Shown here: piece by piece, positions 1 through 9,700 of the stretch
How the letters are laid out: every line of letters begins with the position of its first letter
How positions within the stretch are numbered: position 1 is the stretch's first letter
The notes under the pieces: model-generated
Database searches by the model: none
Told to the model about the DNA's origin: nothing
What the model saw: the letters and a program-made list of their open reading frames with translations, nothing else
Program-made: the position numbers and the translations under genes
Assembly (NCBI GenBank): GCA_963739995.1
Contig: CAVUCH010000006.1
Location: 1-64,000, forward strand
Source: CAVUCH01 sp963739995
GTDB lineage: Bacteria; Acidobacteriota; Vicinamibacteria; Vicinamibacterales; JAENWD01
Reading direction: 5' to 3'
Length of the DNA: 64,000 nt

Positions 1-76
1 TGGTGGACCTGACCGGGATCGAACCGGTGACCTCCTGAATGCCATTCAGGCGCGCTCCCAACTGCGCTACAGGCCC
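1..76 (-). tRNA. tRNA-Ala (anticodon GGC)
   Basis: Read on the minus strand, this is a complete cloverleaf with an encoded CCA end. The 7-bp acceptor stem contains the G3-U70 wobble pair and A73 discriminator that identify alanine tRNAs. The anticodon stem CCTGA/TCAGG encloses a 7-base loop with GGC in the middle, which reads GCC codons. The T-arm has the usual GGTTCGATCCC. The gene ends at the window edge but looks complete. Confidence 0.96.
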
Positions 77-243
77 CTGCGGGGAAAAACCGATCCTACC
101 AGCCCCGTCGAAAGGCCGTCAATGCCGGCGAGGGCGTGCGACCGCAGGCGTACGCGACGTGACGCGGCATCTCCCTTGGCGGAGGCGGCCTCCGATCCCC
201 GGCCTGAGGTGGACACCGCCAGCTATCCTGCTCACGCCATCGC

Positions 244-1377
244 TCAGCGTCCGTTCGGCAAGGCGGTGCCGAACAACGCCGCAACCTGCCGCGCGTCCAT
301 GCCGCGCGCCAGGCCGAGCGCCAGGACCAGACGGGCCTTCAGCGGCGCGAGGTCGCCCGCCGTCAGGATTGGCAGCACGCCGAACGCGTCCGGCCGCGGC
401 GCCACGCCGGCTCCCGTGCGCGAGGCAATCACGACGGGCACGCCCGCCCGCGCGACCCGGCGGGCGGCGTCCGCCTGCGACGGCGTGAGTGCCCCCGCCC
501 CGGCACCGGCGAGCACGATCCCGCGTGCTCCCTGCGCGACGGCCGCCTCGATCAGGTCGCCGGCGGCGTCCTGGTACGTCAGCAGGAGGTCGACCCGCGG
601 CAGCGACGCACCATCTGTCAAGGCGAGAGCGCCCGGAATCGAGATCGGGAGGTGTTTCTCACCTTCGTAAGAAACACCTCCCGATCTCGAATGCACGTCC
701 GATCTCAAGTGCACGCGGCCTCCCTTCACCAGGCCGAGGCGCTCGGGCTCCGGGGCGTCGAAGGCGTCGAGGTTCGTCGCGTGGCGCTTCCGGACGTGGC
801 GCGCCGACAGGATCTGCCCACGCATGACCACGACCGTGCCGAGCCCGCGGGCTGCACGGTGCCCGGCTACCCGCACCGCGTCAGCGAGGTTTGCGGGCCC
901 GTCGTCATCTGCCGCCCCCGGCCGCCGCATCGCGCCGACGACCACAATCGGGCGAGCGTCGGCGAGGGTGAGATACAGGAACCAGGCGAGCTCCTCGAGG
1001 GTGTCGGTGCCGCCCGTGACGACCACGCCGTCGAGCTCACGGTCGGCGGCGAGCAGCGCGACGAGGTGGCGCGAGAGCCGCGCGCAGTCGTCCATCGTGA
1101 GGACCGCGCTTGCCAGATTGGCGAACGTCTCCGTCTCGAGCCTGGCGAGCCGTTCGGCGTGCGGCAGGCCGGCCACCAGTTCCCTGGCGCTGAGCCGTCC
1201 ACTCATGGCGTTCCCGATCGTGCCACCCATCGCGATGACGCGCACGCGTGGCAGGGCATGGGCAGCGTGCGCAGGCGTCGCCGCGCTCGCGAGAAGCGGC
1301 GCGATGAGCCCCGCGACGAGCACCGCACACGTGGCAAGGCACGCGCGGCGCCGCGTTGCGGGAGGAGGGACGATCAC
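244..1377 (-). CDS. exported L-asparaginase (type II-like)
   Basis: Predicted 377-residue L-asparagine amidohydrolase, probably periplasmic. A signal peptide (about residues 1-38, charged RRR then a hydrophobic run) precedes the two family signatures: MGGTIGN with the nucleophile Thr53, and VVVTGGTDTLEE with Thr124-Asp125. The second motif has Gly where most homologues have His (THGTDT). The GTG start at 1377 is chosen because it overlaps the stop codon of the upstream small gene (GTGA), indicating translational coupling; a longer frame upstream overlaps that gene and lacks family similarity. Odd feature: a 52-base perfect palindrome lies in frame between the substrate motifs and the LPRVD strand, making that loop longer than usual. 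Confidence 0.9.
   Translation of the reverse strand: MIVPPPATRRRACLATCAVLVAGLIAPLLASAATPAHAAHALPRVRVIAMGGTIGNAMSGRLSARELVAGLPHAERLARLETETFANLASAVLTMDDCARLSRHLVALLAADRELDGVVVTGGTDTLEELAWFLYLTLADARPIVVVGAMRRPGAADDDGPANLADAVRVAGHRAARGLGTVVVMRGQILSARHVRKRHATNLDAFDAPEPERLGLVKGGRVHLRSDVHSRSGGVSYEGEKHLPISIPGALALTDGASLPRVDLLLTYQDAAGDLIEAAVAQGARGIVLAGAGAGALTPSQADAARRVARAGVPVVIASRTGAGVAPRPDAFGVLPILTAGDLAPLKARLVLALGLARGMDARQVAALFGTALPNGR
639..690. repeat. 52-base perfect palindrome inside asparaginase gene
   Basis: Two 21-base arms (639-659 and 670-690, beginning TCGAGATCGGGAGGTGTTTC) are exact reverse complements around a 10-base loop. It lies wholly within the asparaginase reading frame and is translated as part of a surface-type loop. 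Immediately downstream a 17-base stretch (about 682-698) recurs imperfectly at about 700-716. The form suggests insertion of a small palindromic (REP or MITE-like) element that kept the frame open. Confidence 0.85.
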
Positions 1378-1643
1378 CCCTGCGCGGTGCGCTGCGCGCC
1401 CGCCAGCCACTCGGCGAGACGTTGCGCGGCGTGTTCCGGGGTCGATCCGTAGAACGGCATCATTGCGGCGGGCACGCCCGGCACTCGAACCAGGTGTGCA
1501 CGCCAGCGATCGGCGCCGATTCGCGAGACTTCGATGTGGTACGTACGGCCTTCGATGGTTTCGGTGATGTGTTGCACGAGAGCCTTGGAAATGACAGGCG
1601 AATGCGTGAAACGAGCGTCGCCATTGTAGGCGTCGTGCGCCAC
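1374..1643 (-). CDS. small conserved-type protein upstream of asparaginase
   Basis: An 89-residue protein of unknown function. It has no signal peptide or membrane segment; the sequence alternates strand-like stretches (HITETIEGRTYHIEV, WRAHLVRVPG) and ends in a helix with HAAQRLAEWL. It starts at an ATG at 1643 and ends in TGA overlapping the GTG start of the asparaginase gene by four bases, so the two are probably co-translated. Its relation to asparaginase is unknown; the pairing is the main evidence that it is real. Confidence 0.65.
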   Translation of the reverse strand: MAHDAYNGDARFTHSPVISKALVQHITETIEGRTYHIEVSRIGADRWRAHLVRVPGVPAAMMPFYGSTPEHAAQRLAEWLAGAQRTAQG

Positions 1644-1916
1644 GGTTCAAGCGAAAGTCGGCACGAAGACCACGCGTACATTCCAGGGTGCGCTCGATCC
1701 GTTCGGCAGGCCGTCGAAAATAGTTTTCGGCTGACAGCTTCTCCACAGGATTTCCACCGAACGTTCACAGGATTTGCACAGCCCATCCCATCGGCGCGCC
1801 AAACACGGCATTGCCCGACGCTGTGCGTTGGTGCTGTGGGCCGCCGGGCGTTCTGTCAGGCGAATGTCAACGCAAACCGCTCGCAAACCGTCGGCACGCC
1901 GGGGACCTCGAATCGA
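1644..1916. other. intergenic stretch, probable promoter side of asparaginase unit
   Basis: About 270 bases without a supportable gene between the small protein at 1374-1643 and the cupin-like remnant. Open frames here are antisense or low quality. It is less GC-rich in places (around 1720-1760) and could hold the promoter of the two-gene asparaginase unit, but I see no clear -35/-10 pair. Confidence 0.3.
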
Positions 1917-2054
1917 TGCCGCGCCCATTCGGCCGGCGAGCACGATCGACAGCTCGCCCTCACGCGAATGGCGGTACCGCGGCGCCGCGAGCGCCCGCGG
2001 CGGCAACGTGTGCTCGACGATTGCCACCCCCGGCCGGCCATGACGGAGCCCGGC
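1917..2054 (-). pseudogene. cupin-domain gene remnant
   Basis: On the minus strand a stretch of about 45 codons reads VEHTLPPRALAAP then RHSREGELSIVLAGRMGA, resembling the metal-binding core of small cupins (usually VEhtlpPrxLaaPxHxHxxEDExxyVLeG). The expected downstream strands are absent and no good start precedes it. The first His of the HxH pair is replaced by Tyr. It is best read as a decayed fragment next to a palindromic element; chance resemblance is possible. Confidence 0.35.
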
Positions 2055-2181
2055 ACCTTGTGGACGGTCCCGAGCTGCGCGGACGGCGCCTCCAGACCGC
2101 CCCCAGGTCGAACGATCCGTTCCGTGCGTCCCAAGCTCCACAGGGGAATTCCGGATAACGGCACAGTGACCCTATGCGACA

Positions 2182-2339
2182 CTAGTGCCTGTCCTTGTCA
2201 TCTGTGGAGTGGCTGTCGGAGCGCGACGCCCGAGTGGCAAGGCGTGAGGAGCGAGCATATCGGTTCGAGCGACGAGCAACGCCGCCAATCGGGATGCCCC
2301 GCCCGACAGGCACTCTACAAATCAAGGACAGGCCACTAG
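2182..2339. mobile_element. palindromic MITE-like element, copy 1
   Basis: A 158-base element bounded by CTAG at both ends. The termini are imperfect inverted repeats of about 40 bases (CTAGTGCCTGTCCTTGTCAT on the left against CTAGTGGCCTGTCCTTGATT read inward from the right). The core contains GGGATGCCCCGCCC and CGAGTGGCAAGGCGTGAGGA, which recur in inverse orientation in the copies near 17.1 and 47.4 kb. No transposase is encoded. The right end lies 7 bases before the GTG start of the gene at 2347, so that gene's leader is partly element sequence. Confidence 0.82.
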
Positions 2340-2346
2340 AATCCTC

Positions 2347-3729
2347 GTGCTGGCTTCCACCGTCCGCGCCCTGATCGTCCTGGCGATCACGCTTGCTGCC
2401 GTGTCCGCGCGCGCGGATGAGGCGTCTTTGCTGCGTGTATTCCTCGTCGACGGGACGACCCTGACCAGCTTCGGGGAATACGCCCGGGTGGGCAACCGCA
2501 TCGTGTTCTCGATGCCCCTCGGCACCGGCCGCGACGGGATCCCGCCGCTGCAGCTCGTGAGCCTGCCCGAACGGACGGTGGACTGGACGCGCACCGACGC
2601 ATACCGTGATGCCGCCCGCGCCGCCCAGTATGCGGTCACCCACGGCGAGAACGATTTTGCGCTGATGACCGGCGACGTGGCCAGCGTACTGAACGAGATC
2701 GCGCTCGCGAAGGACCCCGCCCATCGGCTCCGGCTTGCCGAGCAGGCCCGGGCGCAGCTCACGGACTGGCCAACGAAGCACTACGGGTACCGTGCGAAAG
2801 ACGTGCGGGAGATTGCGGCGTTGCTCGACGAGACGATCGCCGATTTGCGGGCTGCCGCCGGCGGCAGCCAGGTGGAGCTCAGCTTCGTGGCCAATATCGA
2901 GCCGCCCGCGTCCGTGGTGCTGCTGCCGCCGCCGACCCGGACGGAAGTGATCGCGCAGGGGCTCTCGATCGCCGAGATGACCGACGTGCCCGCGGACCGT
3001 ATCGGAATGCTGCAGAAGACGATGGCGTTCATCGACACGGCACCCGGCGCGGGATCGGATGCCGAGCTCCAGCGCGCGCGCGACTTCGCGCAGCAGCGCC
3101 TGGAGCGTGAGCTCGACGCGGACCGGCGCTACACCGGCCTCGTCCGAAATATGACAGCACAGGCCTCCGCGTCTGCGGCCCGGGCCGACGTCCGGGGTGT
3201 CGAACGCGTCATCGCACGCGTGGCTCGACTCGACGAGCAGCTCGGGCGCCAGCGTCCCGACGATGTGCGTTCGCTGATTGCGACCCTTCAGGCGCAACTC
3301 GACTCTGCGCGCCGTCTTCGGCTCGCGCGCGACCGGTGGCGGCTACGGCTGGCCGCATACCGTTCGTACGCGCGCTTCGTGAAGTCGCCGCTGGCACAGC
3401 TGGATCTGATGCGTCCCGGCCTGCAGGACATCAAAACGCTCGCCGGACCCGAGGCCGTCACGCTGGGCCTACTGACGGCTCGGGCCAGGCAGGCCGCGCG
3501 CCAGTTGCGCGGCGTCATTCCGCCGCCGGATCTCGCCCCCATTCACGCCCTGCTCCAGAGCGCGTGCCAGATGGCCGGTGCGGCCGTGGAGACGCGATTC
3601 AAGGCGATCGCGTCCGGCGACATGGCTACCGCGTGGAACGCCTCCTCGGCGGCGGCGGGATCGCTGATGCTGCTGGCGCAGGCCCGTGACGAGCTCGAGC
3701 GCTACCTCGTGCCCCCGCGGCAGCCGTGA
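2347..3729 (+). CDS. exported protein of unknown function, first gene of addAB operon
   Basis: A 460-residue protein with a clear signal peptide (hydrophobic residues 7-18, cleavage near SARA-DE). The mature N-terminus (LLRVFLVDGTTLTSFGEYARVGNRI...) looks like a small beta-rich domain, and the rest is mostly charged helix with many Arg and Asp/Glu, possibly coiled. I do not recognise a family. GTG start; its leader lies in the palindromic element just upstream. Its stop overlaps the GTG start of addB by four bases (GTGA), so it is co-translated with a cytoplasmic recombination enzyme, an unexpected partner for an exported protein. Confidence 0.8.
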   Translation: MLASTVRALIVLAITLAAVSARADEASLLRVFLVDGTTLTSFGEYARVGNRIVFSMPLGTGRDGIPPLQLVSLPERTVDWTRTDAYRDAARAAQYAVTHGENDFALMTGDVASVLNEIALAKDPAHRLRLAEQARAQLTDWPTKHYGYRAKDVREIAALLDETIADLRAAAGGSQVELSFVANIEPPASVVLLPPPTRTEVIAQGLSIAEMTDVPADRIGMLQKTMAFIDTAPGAGSDAELQRARDFAQQRLERELDADRRYTGLVRNMTAQASASAARADVRGVERVIARVARLDEQLGRQRPDDVRSLIATLQAQLDSARRLRLARDRWRLRLAAYRSYARFVKSPLAQLDLMRPGLQDIKTLAGPEAVTLGLLTARARQAARQLRGVIPPPDLAPIHALLQSACQMAGAAVETRFKAIASGDMATAWNASSAAAGSLMLLAQARDELERYLVPPRQP

Positions 3730-6710
3730 TCACACCGCGAGACATCCGTCTCCTCCGGGCAGGTTCCCTTCACGCGTACCAAAGCGCCATCGTCGCGGCC
3801 TCCTGCAACGGGGAGCTCCCGCTCGTGCGCGCCACGGCGGTGATCGTGCCGACGCGCGCCGCAGCTTTCCAACTGCAGCGCACGGCCGAGCATACCCGCC
3901 TCGCGGCCGTTGGGTCCGCGATCGTCCTTCCCGACATCCTGACCCGGGCAGAGTTCTACGAGCGGCTGCGGGTTGCCGCCGCGCCGCCCGCCGCATGGCT
4001 CACCGCGTTCGATCGCGAGGTCATGCTGCAGGCCGGGGCGCACGAAGCGATCACCGACGGCGCGGTGCCGCCGTTCCATCTGCGGCCGGCCCTGGTCGGC
4101 GAGATGCTGGAGTTCTACGACGAGCTGCGGCGCCTCGGGCGGCAGGTGGACGATTTCGAGCGGTTGCTCGGGGCGGAGCTCGAGCCGCGCGCCGGGATCG
4201 ATCGCGGAGCCGAGCGCATGCTGCGGCAGACGCGGTTCCTCGTGGCCGCGTTCCGCTCGTATGAACGCCGCATGCGGGACGCCGACGCGTGCGATGAGCA
4301 TGCGTTCCGTGACTGGCTGCTTGCGGCGCGGGTCCCGCCGCGATACCGCCGGGTGATCGTGGCCGTCGGGGACCGCCTGGTCGAGGCGGGGGGACTCTGG
4401 CCCGCCGATGTCGATCTGCTCTCGCGTCTCGAGGGGATCGAACGAATCGAGGTGGTGGCGACGGAGACGCAGCTCGCCGCGGGCTCTCACGTGCGAATCC
4501 ACGATCTGCTGCCCGGGATTGAGGAGGTGCGCGTGCCGGAGCAGGCCGGTGCCCTGGACGATCGCACGCTCGTGGTGCCCGCCGACAGCATGAGCCTGCA
4601 CTTCACGAGCCGGGATCGTGAGGAGGAGCTCGCGGACGTGGTGCGGCGAATCAAGGCGCGGCGCCGCGAGTCGCCCCTCGACGCACCCCGGCTGGATCGC
4701 ACGGCGGTGGTGTTCAGCCGGCCGCTTCCGTACGTGTACCTCGCGCGGGAGGTGTTTGACGGCGCGCGTGTGCCGTTCCAGAGTGATGATGCCCTGCCGC
4801 TCGCGGCCGAGAGCGGCGCCGCGGCGCTCGACGTCGTGCTGACATTCGTCAGCTCCGGTGCGGGCCGCGCGGCGACGGTGGCTCTGCTGCGCTCGCCGCA
4901 CTTCCTCCCGGGTCCGGGCGAGCCCGCGCTATCCGGTGACGCCGTGCAGGCGCTGGAGCGCGCGCTTGCGGACGCGGAATATGGGGGTGACCCCGCGCGG
5001 CTGTGGACGCTCGCCGACGAGTGGGAGCAGGCACCGGCGGCGCGCGACCCGCGGGCCGCTGCGCTGCGGCGCCGCGCCGCGCCGGCCGCGCGGGCCGCCG
5101 CCACCATGGCTGCGGAGCTCGGCCCCCTGTTTGGCGACGCACCTGCCAGCGTCCACCTCGAGACGCTTCGGCAGTTCCTGCTGACCCGGGGCAGAGTGCC
5201 CGACCTGCCCGTCCCCGAGCGCGAGCGGCTGTTGCGGACGCGCATCGCCCTTCTGACGCTGTTCGAAGGGCTGGCCGGGGCGCACCGTGCCCACGGGGAT
5301 CTGGCGTGGTCCACAGACGATCTCGCCGCGACCGTCCGGCGCTGGATCGAGGCGCAAACCTTCGCGCCGCGCACCGGCGCCGCGGGTGTGCACATGATCG
5401 ACGCCACGGCTGCCCGCTTCGGCGTCTACGATGATGTGCATCTCGTAGGCCTCGTCGACGGCGAATGGCCGGCGCCGGCGCGGCGGAACCTGTTCTACTC
5501 GCCTGTGCTGCTGCAGCCGCTCGGCTGGCCGTCCGAAACGGCGCGGGTCGCGGCCGCGCGCGCCGCGTTCCTCGACCTGCTGCTGCTCGCCCGGCAGCGC
5601 ACGACGGTTTCGGCGTTCCAGCTCGAAGACGACTCGCTCACGGGGCCATCAGTCCTGCTCGACGACCTGGGGAAGTCGGGCCTGCAGCCGCTCACGCGTG
5701 CTGACGACCGGATGCCCATCTTCGCAACCGAGGCGCTTGCACGGCCGACCGTCGCGGGGGTGCGGTCCGCGGCGGCGGGCGACTGGCTTCAGTTGCGCCT
5801 CGCTCGAACGGCTGCCGCCGACGCCGCGTTCCACGGAACTGCGTTAGGACACTCCCCGCGGACGCACAGTGTCGGCGCCATCGAGTTGTACACCCAGTGT
5901 CCCTTCAAGTACTTCGCGCGGCACGTGCTGCGGCTCGAGGAGGAGACGGACCAGGAGGAAGGCCTGACACCGCGCGAGCGGGGCATCTTCATCCACGAAG
6001 TCTTCGAGGCCTTTTTCGATCGCTGGGTGTCGGAGGGCGGAGGCGCGATCACCGCCGACGAACTGCCCCGCGCGCGCGCCCTGCTCGAGGAGGTCATGAC
6101 GCCGCGCCTGGAGGCGCTCGATCGCGCGGACGCGGCCCTCGAGCGCACGCGTCTCCTCGGGTCCCCGGTTGCGCCGGGACTCGCGGACCTGGTCTTCCGG
6201 ATGGAAGCCGAACGCGCCGTGCCGGTGCTCGGCCGCCGTCTCGAGGAGAAGTTCGACGCGGTGTTCGAATTGGAAGGCCCTTGCGGTCCTCGCAGGCTGC
6301 CCATCCGCGGCGTCGTGGATCGAATAGATCTGCTGGCCGACGGAACGCTCCGCGTGATCGACTACAAGTCGTCGCTCCCCCCGGCCGCCATGCAGCTCGC
6401 GATCTACGCGGTCACCGCGGCGCATCGCCTCCGCGGCCATCTCGGACGGCAGTGGACGGTCGGCGAAGCCGCGTACATCGTATTCAACGGCTCCCGTGTG
6501 AAGTCGATTGGTCGGGACGCGGAGGGGCGCGCGCAGGTGCTCAGCGAGGCGCAGGCGCGATTCATTGCCGCGGTGGACGGGATCCAGGCCGGGGCCTTTC
6601 CGCCACGCCCCGTGCAGCTGCACCTGTGCAACTCGTGTGCGTATGCCGGCGTGTGCCGGAAGGATTATGCCGCGCCCCTCGAGGACGTCGACACCACACC
6701 TGCCGTTTGA
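3726..6710 (+). CDS. addB: AddB-like nuclease/inactivated-helicase subunit
   Basis: A 994-residue subunit of the AddAB (RecBCD-like) enzyme that resects double-strand breaks. The N-terminal two thirds is a helicase-like fold without an intact Walker A motif. Near residue 570 is the family stretch VHLVGLVDGEWP. The C-terminal PD-(D/E)XK nuclease domain includes RGVVDRIDLL and IDYKSS (Asp879, Lys881). One cysteine (QCPFKYFARH, about residue 725) and a cluster CNSCAYAGVC (about 969-978) fit the four ligands of the iron-sulfur staple seen in AddB. Starts at GTG overlapping the previous gene; the next gene, addA, begins 44 bases before its end. Confidence 0.92.
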   Translation: MITPRDIRLLRAGSLHAYQSAIVAASCNGELPLVRATAVIVPTRAAAFQLQRTAEHTRLAAVGSAIVLPDILTRAEFYERLRVAAAPPAAWLTAFDREVMLQAGAHEAITDGAVPPFHLRPALVGEMLEFYDELRRLGRQVDDFERLLGAELEPRAGIDRGAERMLRQTRFLVAAFRSYERRMRDADACDEHAFRDWLLAARVPPRYRRVIVAVGDRLVEAGGLWPADVDLLSRLEGIERIEVVATETQLAAGSHVRIHDLLPGIEEVRVPEQAGALDDRTLVVPADSMSLHFTSRDREEELADVVRRIKARRRESPLDAPRLDRTAVVFSRPLPYVYLAREVFDGARVPFQSDDALPLAAESGAAALDVVLTFVSSGAGRAATVALLRSPHFLPGPGEPALSGDAVQALERALADAEYGGDPARLWTLADEWEQAPAARDPRAAALRRRAAPAARAAATMAAELGPLFGDAPASVHLETLRQFLLTRGRVPDLPVPERERLLRTRIALLTLFEGLAGAHRAHGDLAWSTDDLAATVRRWIEAQTFAPRTGAAGVHMIDATAARFGVYDDVHLVGLVDGEWPAPARRNLFYSPVLLQPLGWPSETARVAAARAAFLDLLLLARQRTTVSAFQLEDDSLTGPSVLLDDLGKSGLQPLTRADDRMPIFATEALARPTVAGVRSAAAGDWLQLRLARTAAADAAFHGTALGHSPRTHSVGAIELYTQCPFKYFARHVLRLEEETDQEEGLTPRERGIFIHEVFEAFFDRWVSEGGGAITADELPRARALLEEVMTPRLEALDRADAALERTRLLGSPVAPGLADLVFRMEAERAVPVLGRRLEEKFDAVFELEGPCGPRRLPIRGVVDRIDLLADGTLRVIDYKSSLPPAAMQLAIYAVTAAHRLRGHLGRQWTVGEAAYIVFNGSRVKSIGRDAEGRAQVLSEAQARFIAAVDGIQAGAFPPRPVQLHLCNSCAYAGVCRKDYAAPLEDVDTTPAV

Positions 6711-9700
6711 GGATCCGGCCGCACCCGCCGGCGCCGATCTGCCCGACGCGGCCGACCGCGCGGCCGCCGTGGATCCCACGCGCAACGTCGTGCTCGAGGC
6801 CTCGGCGGGAACCGGCAAGACCCGCGTGCTCGTGGACCGCTACACGAACCTGCTGAAGGCGCGCGTGGATCCGGCCAACATCCTGGCGATCACCTTCACA
6901 CGGAAGGCGGCGGCGGAGATGCGTGAGCGCATCCTGCACAACCTCCAAAGCGCCGCTGCCACCGGCGAGATCGACGAGGCTCGCTGGCGCGACCTGCGCG
7001 ACCGGCTGGGTGACATCGCGGTCAGCACCATCGACGCGTTCTGTCTCTCGCTGCTCCGTGAGTTCCCGCTCGAAGCCGACCTCGACCCCGGCTTCACGAT
7101 GGCCGATGAGACAGAGGTCCTTCGTCTCATCGACGAGGGGCTGGATCGTGCCCTGCGTGTGTGCCGCGGCATTGCCACCACCGATCCGGCGGTAGCGCTG
7201 CTCTTCGCGCAACTCGGGGAGCCGAGGCTCCGGGCCGGCCTCGCCGTGCTGCTCGACCGGCGGCTCGTCGCGCACGATGCCCTGCGGCGGTTCCTGGTCC
7301 ACGGCCCTGGCGATGTGAACCCCGAGGTGGTCTGCGCCCGGGCGGCCGCACGGCTCGGCGACACGCTGCGGTCGGTCGAGGGGGGGCTGGCCGCCTTCCT
7401 CGCGGACGGACCGCGCTTTCATCCCCGCTTCGCCATGCTGGCCCGCGACATCGAAACGCTTGCACCAGCAGGTCGCGGCGCTCCGGGGGAAGGCGGCGAG
7501 CTGGCCAGCCGGATGCGCCTGATCGCGGACGGCCTGCGCGACCATTTCCTCAATGACAAGGGTGAGCCGCGTACGCGATGGTCGTACAAGGCGTCGGACG
7601 CCGATACGCCCGAGGCGTGGAAGCGGCACCGCGACCGGGCGAAGCGCGTCGCCCCGGCGATCGCGGAGGATCTCACGCGGTTCAGCCGCGATCTGAACGT
7701 TGTGCTCTCGCACGCCGTGTGGCGCGTCTTCGAGATCGCCTTGTCGGAGTACCGCCGCACGCTGGCGGCGCACGCGGTGGTGGACTTCCCCGACGCGCTG
7801 TGGCGCACGCTCGAGCTGCTCGCGCAGATGGACGAATTCGCACAGAGTCGCTACCTGCTGCAAGCGCGCTATCACCACCTGCTGGTCGACGAGTTCCAGG
7901 ATACGAGCCAGGCACAGTGGGAGCTCGTCTGGCGTCTCGTACAGGCGTGGGGCGAAGGCGTCGGGATGGAGCAGGACGCACCGCTGCCACCTTCCATCTT
8001 CATCGTCGGCGACCGGAAGCAGTCCATCTACGGATTCCGCGACGCGGACGTCGGCGTCCTCGCGCGCGCCGTCGTCAGCATTGCCGGCCTCCGGCAGGAC
8101 GGCAGCGTGCGCCGGGCGATCCGCAAGAGCTTTCGCGCGGTGCCGGCGCTGCTCGCCTTCACCAACGACCTCTTCGATGCGGTGGAGAAGCAGGAACGGC
8201 CGGACGCCTTCGCCTACGGCGAGTCGGATCGGTTCCCGGTCGATGCGGCGGTCGCGGCAGGCGAGCCCGCCCTGGGCCTTGTGGTTGCGCCGGATGCCGC
8301 CTCGTGTGCCGAGCGCGTAGCGAGCGAGATCGGCAGGCTGCTGACCTCGGGGCAGGTGCGCGACAAGGGGACCGGTCTCGCGCGCGCCGTGCGGCCGGGC
8401 GACATCGGCATCCTCTTCCGCTCGCGTGAGGGGCACCAGGCGTACGAGTCTGCGCTCGAGGCGCGTGGTATCGGCTCTTACGTCTACAAAGGACTCGGGT
8501 TCTTCGATGCCGACGAGATTAAAGACGTCTTCGCGCTGCTTCGGTACCTTGCGGAGCCGGAATCGGATCTGCGCGCGGCAGCATTCCTGCGGTCGCGCTT
8601 CGTGCGGCTGTCCGACCCGGCTCTCCAGCAGCTTGCACCTCGCCTGGCCGGCGCACTTCGCGATGTCACACCGCCGGACGCGGCGCTCGGGATTGAAGAC
8701 GAGGCAGTGCTGGCGCGCGCACGCGAAGCCTGTGCGGTATGGCTGCCGCTCGTCGACTGCATCCCACCCGCGGAGCTCCTGGACCGAATCCTCGAAGACT
8801 CCGCATACGCATTCGAAACGGCGGGCCGGCGCGCAGGACAGGCGGGCGAGAACCTGAAGAAGGTGCGTGCGCTGGTGCGCCGGATTCAGAACCGCGGCTA
8901 TGCAACCATGGCGCGCGTCGCTGAGCACCTCGATCGTCTCTCCGTGGGCGACGAGTCCAACGCGGTGATCGATGCGGTGGACGCCGTCAATCTCATGACC
9001 GTGCATGCCGCGAAGGGCCTGGAGTTTCCCGCCATCTTCCTCGTGAACATCGGGAGAGGGACAGGAGGCAGCCGTTCGCCGATCCGGCTCGTTGCGGACG
9101 GCGGGGGTGGGCAGCCGTCGGTCTCGATTGGGGATTACCTGTCCGGCGCGGATGCGGATGCCGTCGATCGCGAGCGCGAGGAGACGAAGCGTCTGCTGTA
9201 TGTCGCGATCACCCGCGCGCGAGATCGGCTCTACCTGTCGGCTGTCGTTGCAGGCGGCCGGTTGACCCGTGCGCGGGGGAGTCTTGCCGACATTCTCCCC
9301 GCGCCCCTTGCCGACCTTCTCGCAGACGCCGGCAGCGATGACGGGCGGGGAACACTCGAGTGGAACGGGAACGCGGGACGACACCTGTTCACGGTGTGTC
9401 GCGCGGTCACGCCTGTGCGGCCCGTAGCTCCCGCGCCCGATGTCACCGCCGGACGGAGTGACTTCGGCGTGCTCGCTGATGTGCCGGCCGACGTCCGCCT
9501 GTCCGCCTCGGCGGCGGACGGCCCTTCTACGGTCCCGCCGGGGTGGTGTGCCGGCGGGTCAGCACACGAGGCGGCGCGGCTCGTCGGCACCCTGGTGCAT
9601 CGGCTCTTCGAACACCCGGCGGGTCCGGTAACTGCAGACCACGACCTGCTGGCCCATCGCCTGCGCTCGCTCCTGCATCCGCGCGAGCGGGCGGGTGTTG

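Noticed and set aside
2182..2339. Integron attC site
   Set aside because: The element lacks the GTT/AAC core sites and paired R and L boxes, is fully palindromic at its ends, and there is no integrase or cassette array.
6562..9384. 940-codon open frame on the minus strand
   Set aside because: It is antisense to addA, which has all helicase and nuclease motifs; the frame has no recognisable domains and reflects high GC codon bias.
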